Assembly: GCA_902796375.1 (NCBI GenBank)
Contig: CADBOW010000115.1
Span: 1 to 8,081, forward strand
Direction: 5' to 3'
From: an uncultured Lachnospiraceae bacterium
Lineage (GTDB): Bacteria; Bacillota; Clostridia; Lachnospirales; Lachnospiraceae
DNA length: 8,081 nt
The number at the start of each line of letters is the position of its first letter. The stretch's first letter is position 1. The translations under genes and the position numbers were made by a program. Shown here one piece after another: positions 6,423 to 8,081 of this stretch. The notes under the pieces were generated by a model. That model ran no database searches, had not been told where the DNA came from, and was given only the letters and a program-made list of their open reading frames with translations.

Positions 6423-6453
6423 ATGCTCTGCCCGCAATGTGCGGATTAAGCAT
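6423..6453 (-). other. RNA hairpin in the tsf to membrane-protein gap
   Basis: ATGCT (6423-6427) pairs with AGCAT (6449-6453) and CCGCA (6432-6436) pairs with TGCGG (6440-6444), with a 4x4 internal loop and a 3-base top loop. On the minus strand it ends directly before the AAAGGAGA ribosome binding site of the next gene, and no T run follows. It is therefore not a classic terminator; it may set the expression level of the downstream gene or mark a processing site. Confidence 0.55.
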
Positions 6454-6463
6454 ATTTACTCCA

Positions 6464-7564
6464 TTATTTATTCATCTGAGCAGCAACCTCTGCTGCGAAA
6501 TCCTCGTTCTTCTTCTCAAGACCTTCACCTGTCTCGAAGCGGATGAACTTCTTGATCTCGAACTTGCATCCGTTGTCCTTAGCTACCTGAGCTACGTACT
6601 GAGCTACATTTTCCTTGTTCTCAGCCTTTACGTAGGTCTGGTCTACCAGGCAGATCTCCTTCAGATGCTTGGAGAAACGTCCCTCTACCAGGCCGCTGGA
6701 GATCTTGTTCTCAAGATACTCTGCCTTGTGAGTCGCTGCCAGATCTCTGAGGGTCTGAACTGCTGCATCGGAAAGGAAGTTGAAGAGATACTTGTCATTT
6801 CTCTTCTCCTCAAGGGTTGCCTTGTCTTCCTCAGCAAAGCTGTTATTTGCAAGAACCTCATCGAAGAGAGCATTCAGAAGCGGCTTCGGAAGGGATGCGG
6901 GATCAGCAATGGAGCTGTCAACCACGATATCCTTCTCCTTGCCAAGGGTTTCTGCACTGATCTCTTCTCTCTTAATATAAGAAGGATTCATAGCTGCGAT
7001 CTGCATAGCGATGTTCTTCATAGCTTCCTTGATGGCATCGCCCGGCTGATCACATTCTGCCTCTACAAGAACACCGATCTTTCCGCCCATGTGGATGTAG
7101 GAAACAACCACATCACCTGTAACCTTCTCAAAACGACGGATGGTCAGGTTCTCACCGATCTTGGCAACCATAGCCTTGTGATGCTCTGATACGGTTGCGG
7201 AGGGATCGATCTCGGACTGTGCTGCAAGAAATGCATCCATGTCAGCATAGCTTCCGTTATTGATCTGTGTTGCAAGACCTGCTACATAGGTCTGGAATAC
7301 TTCATTCTTTGCCACAAAGTCTGTCTCGGAGTTTACTTCGATGATCGTAGCCGTCTTTGCATCATCGGATACAACTGTGGATACGATACCCTCTGCAGCG
7401 ATACGTCCTGCCTTCTTCTCAGCAGTAGCAAGACCCTTCTTACGAAGGAACTCAACAGCGCCGTCAAAATCACCGTCTGTCTCTGTCAGTGCCTTCTTGC
7501 AATCCATCATGCCGGCACCGGTCATCTCTCTTAACTTCTTTACATCTGCTGCTGTAATAGCCAT
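6464..7564 (-). CDS. tsf: Elongation factor Ts (EF-Ts), long form
   Basis: EF-Ts is the nucleotide exchange factor that recycles EF-Tu from its GDP form in the cytosol. The N-terminal UBA-like domain is clear (MAITAADVKKLREMTGAGMMDCKKAL, residues 1-27, continuing to about 55). The TDFVAKN motif (81-87), which contacts EF-Tu, is intact, as are the IAAMNPSYIKREE segment (189-201) and the C-terminal module KKFIRFETGEGLEKK (338-352). At 366 residues it is longer than the usual 280-310; the extra length lies in about 211-287, ahead of GLVEGRFSKHLKEICLVDQ. Start: the ATG at 7564 has AAGGAGA 7 bases upstream and gives the canonical N-terminus; an in-frame start at 7603 would add 13 unlikely residues. 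It follows rpsB by 60 bp, the usual order. The frame is uninterrupted, so the extension is not a frameshift artefact. Confidence 0.97.
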   Translation of the reverse strand: MAITAADVKKLREMTGAGMMDCKKALTETDGDFDGAVEFLRKKGLATAEKKAGRIAAEGIVSTVVSDDAKTATIIEVNSETDFVAKNEVFQTYVAGLATQINNGSYADMDAFLAAQSEIDPSATVSEHHKAMVAKIGENLTIRRFEKVTGDVVVSYIHMGGKIGVLVEAECDQPGDAIKEAMKNIAMQIAAMNPSYIKREEISAETLGKEKDIVVDSSIADPASLPKPLLNALFDEVLANNSFAEEDKATLEEKRNDKYLFNFLSDAAVQTLRDLAATHKAEYLENKISSGLVEGRFSKHLKEICLVDQTYVKAENKENVAQYVAQVAKDNGCKFEIKKFIRFETGEGLEKKNEDFAAEVAAQMNK

Positions 7565-7593
7565 ATGTTTTATCTCCTTATTTCTATAATAAA

Positions 7594-7621
7594 GATTCTT
7601 CACCCTCAGGTTCAGAATGAC
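7594..7621 (-). other. Hairpin element between rpsB and tsf (REP-like)
   Basis: On the minus strand, ATTCT pairs with AGAAT (7614-7618 and 7595-7599), then GA faces GA, then ACC pairs with GGT around a 4-base TGAG loop. Tandem G-A mismatches in a helix are a known RNA structural motif. The outline GTCATTCTGA...GAAGAATC resembles short dispersed repeats known from many bacterial genomes, from memory. No T run follows strong enough to terminate, and the tsf ribosome binding site begins about 15 bases downstream. It may adjust the S2 to EF-Ts ratio. Confidence 0.5.
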
Positions 7622-7624
7622 ATC

Positions 7625-8081
7625 TTACTCCTCAGCTGCTGCCTCGGCCTCAGCTGCCTCAGCCTCTGCTGCTGCAACAGACTCTGCGTCAGCACCCTGA
7701 TTTGCCTCGATCACTGCATCAGCCAGCTTGGAAACGATCAGCTTTACCGCACGGATCGCATCATCATTTCCGGGGATCACATAGTCCAGCTCTTCCGGAT
7801 CGCAGTTTGTATCTGCAATACCTACAAGCGGAATGCCCAGTGTATGTGCTTCCTGAATGCAGATATGCTCTTTTCTCGGATCTACAACGAAGATCATATC
7901 CGGCAGCTTCTTCATCTCCTTAACACCGCCGATGTTCTTCTGCAGCTTCTCCATCTCCTTCTTGATCTTTACTACTTCCTTCTTCGGAAGTACCTCGAAG
8001 GTTCCGTCTGCTTCCATCTTCTCATACTTCTTCAGAGTCTCCACACGGGACTTGATGGTCTTGAAGTTGGTCAGCATACCA
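7625..8081 (-). CDS. rpsB: 30S ribosomal protein S2, N-terminal part beyond window
   Basis: S2 is a small-subunit ribosomal protein. The visible 152 codons cover roughly the C-terminal 60% of the protein. They begin with GMLTNFKTI and include the conserved KLPDMIFVVDPRKEHICIQEA, the GIPLVGIADTNCDPEELDYVIPGNDDAIRA segment and the final helix. The frame is open through the right edge, so the true start (about 100 codons further) is outside; the internal ATG at 8077 is not the start. The last 23 residues form an Ala/Glu low-complexity tail, common in S2 of this group. The TAA stop is at 7625. It is the first visible gene of the rpsB-tsf operon; its promoter is not in the window. Confidence 0.97.
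   Translation of the reverse strand, partial: GMLTNFKTIKSRVETLKKYEKMEADGTFEVLPKKEVVKIKKEMEKLQKNIGGVKEMKKLPDMIFVVDPRKEHICIQEAHTLGIPLVGIADTNCDPEELDYVIPGNDDAIRAVKLIVSKLADAVIEANQGADAESVAAAEAEAAEAEAAAEE

Overview
The window looks like a piece of a Firmicutes (Clostridia) chromosome, most likely Lachnospiraceae or a close relative. The reasons are a feoA-feoA-feoB ferrous iron operon, a FeoB with a long acidic extracellular loop, a DNA-binding-free LacI-type sensor fused to a c-di-GMP enzyme, and strong AGGAGG-type ribosome binding sites. The lineage call is inferred from protein style, not from a marker search. Every gene I can support lies on the minus strand, so transcription runs from high to low coordinates.

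Right end (8081 down to about 5720): the 3' part of rpsB (ribosomal protein S2), then tsf (elongation factor Ts), then a small membrane protein of unknown function with a Gly/Glu-rich tail. The set closes with a clear intrinsic terminator at 5724-5753. Both gaps inside this set hold RNA hairpins but no terminator, so the three genes are probably one transcript. pyrH, which often follows tsf, is not here. EF-Ts is longer than usual, with an apparent insertion in the region before its C-terminal module.

Middle (about 5660 to 2147): a single gene for an 1118-residue multidomain protein with its own promoter. It has a LacI-type periplasmic-binding-fold sensor without a helix-turn-helix, an unassigned middle region, a complete EAL domain (c-di-GMP phosphodiesterase) with all expected catalytic residues, and a C-terminal repeat region with a period of about 28 residues that looks like a right-handed beta-helix. 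No signal peptide or membrane segment is visible. This unusual combination is the most interesting item in the window. A 22-bp palindrome lies upstream of its promoter, and a short tandem repeat starts at its stop codon.

Left end (about 2060 down to 1): the feo operon. A near-consensus sigma-A promoter (TTGACA, 17 bp, TATACT) has one GTTAG-N6-CTAAC operator filling its spacer and a second over the start site, centred exactly 30 bp away. This is a strong arrangement for repression, presumably by a metal-responsive regulator. Two small FeoA proteins are followed by FeoB, which runs off the left edge. A third copy of the same operator sits between the second feoA and feoB.
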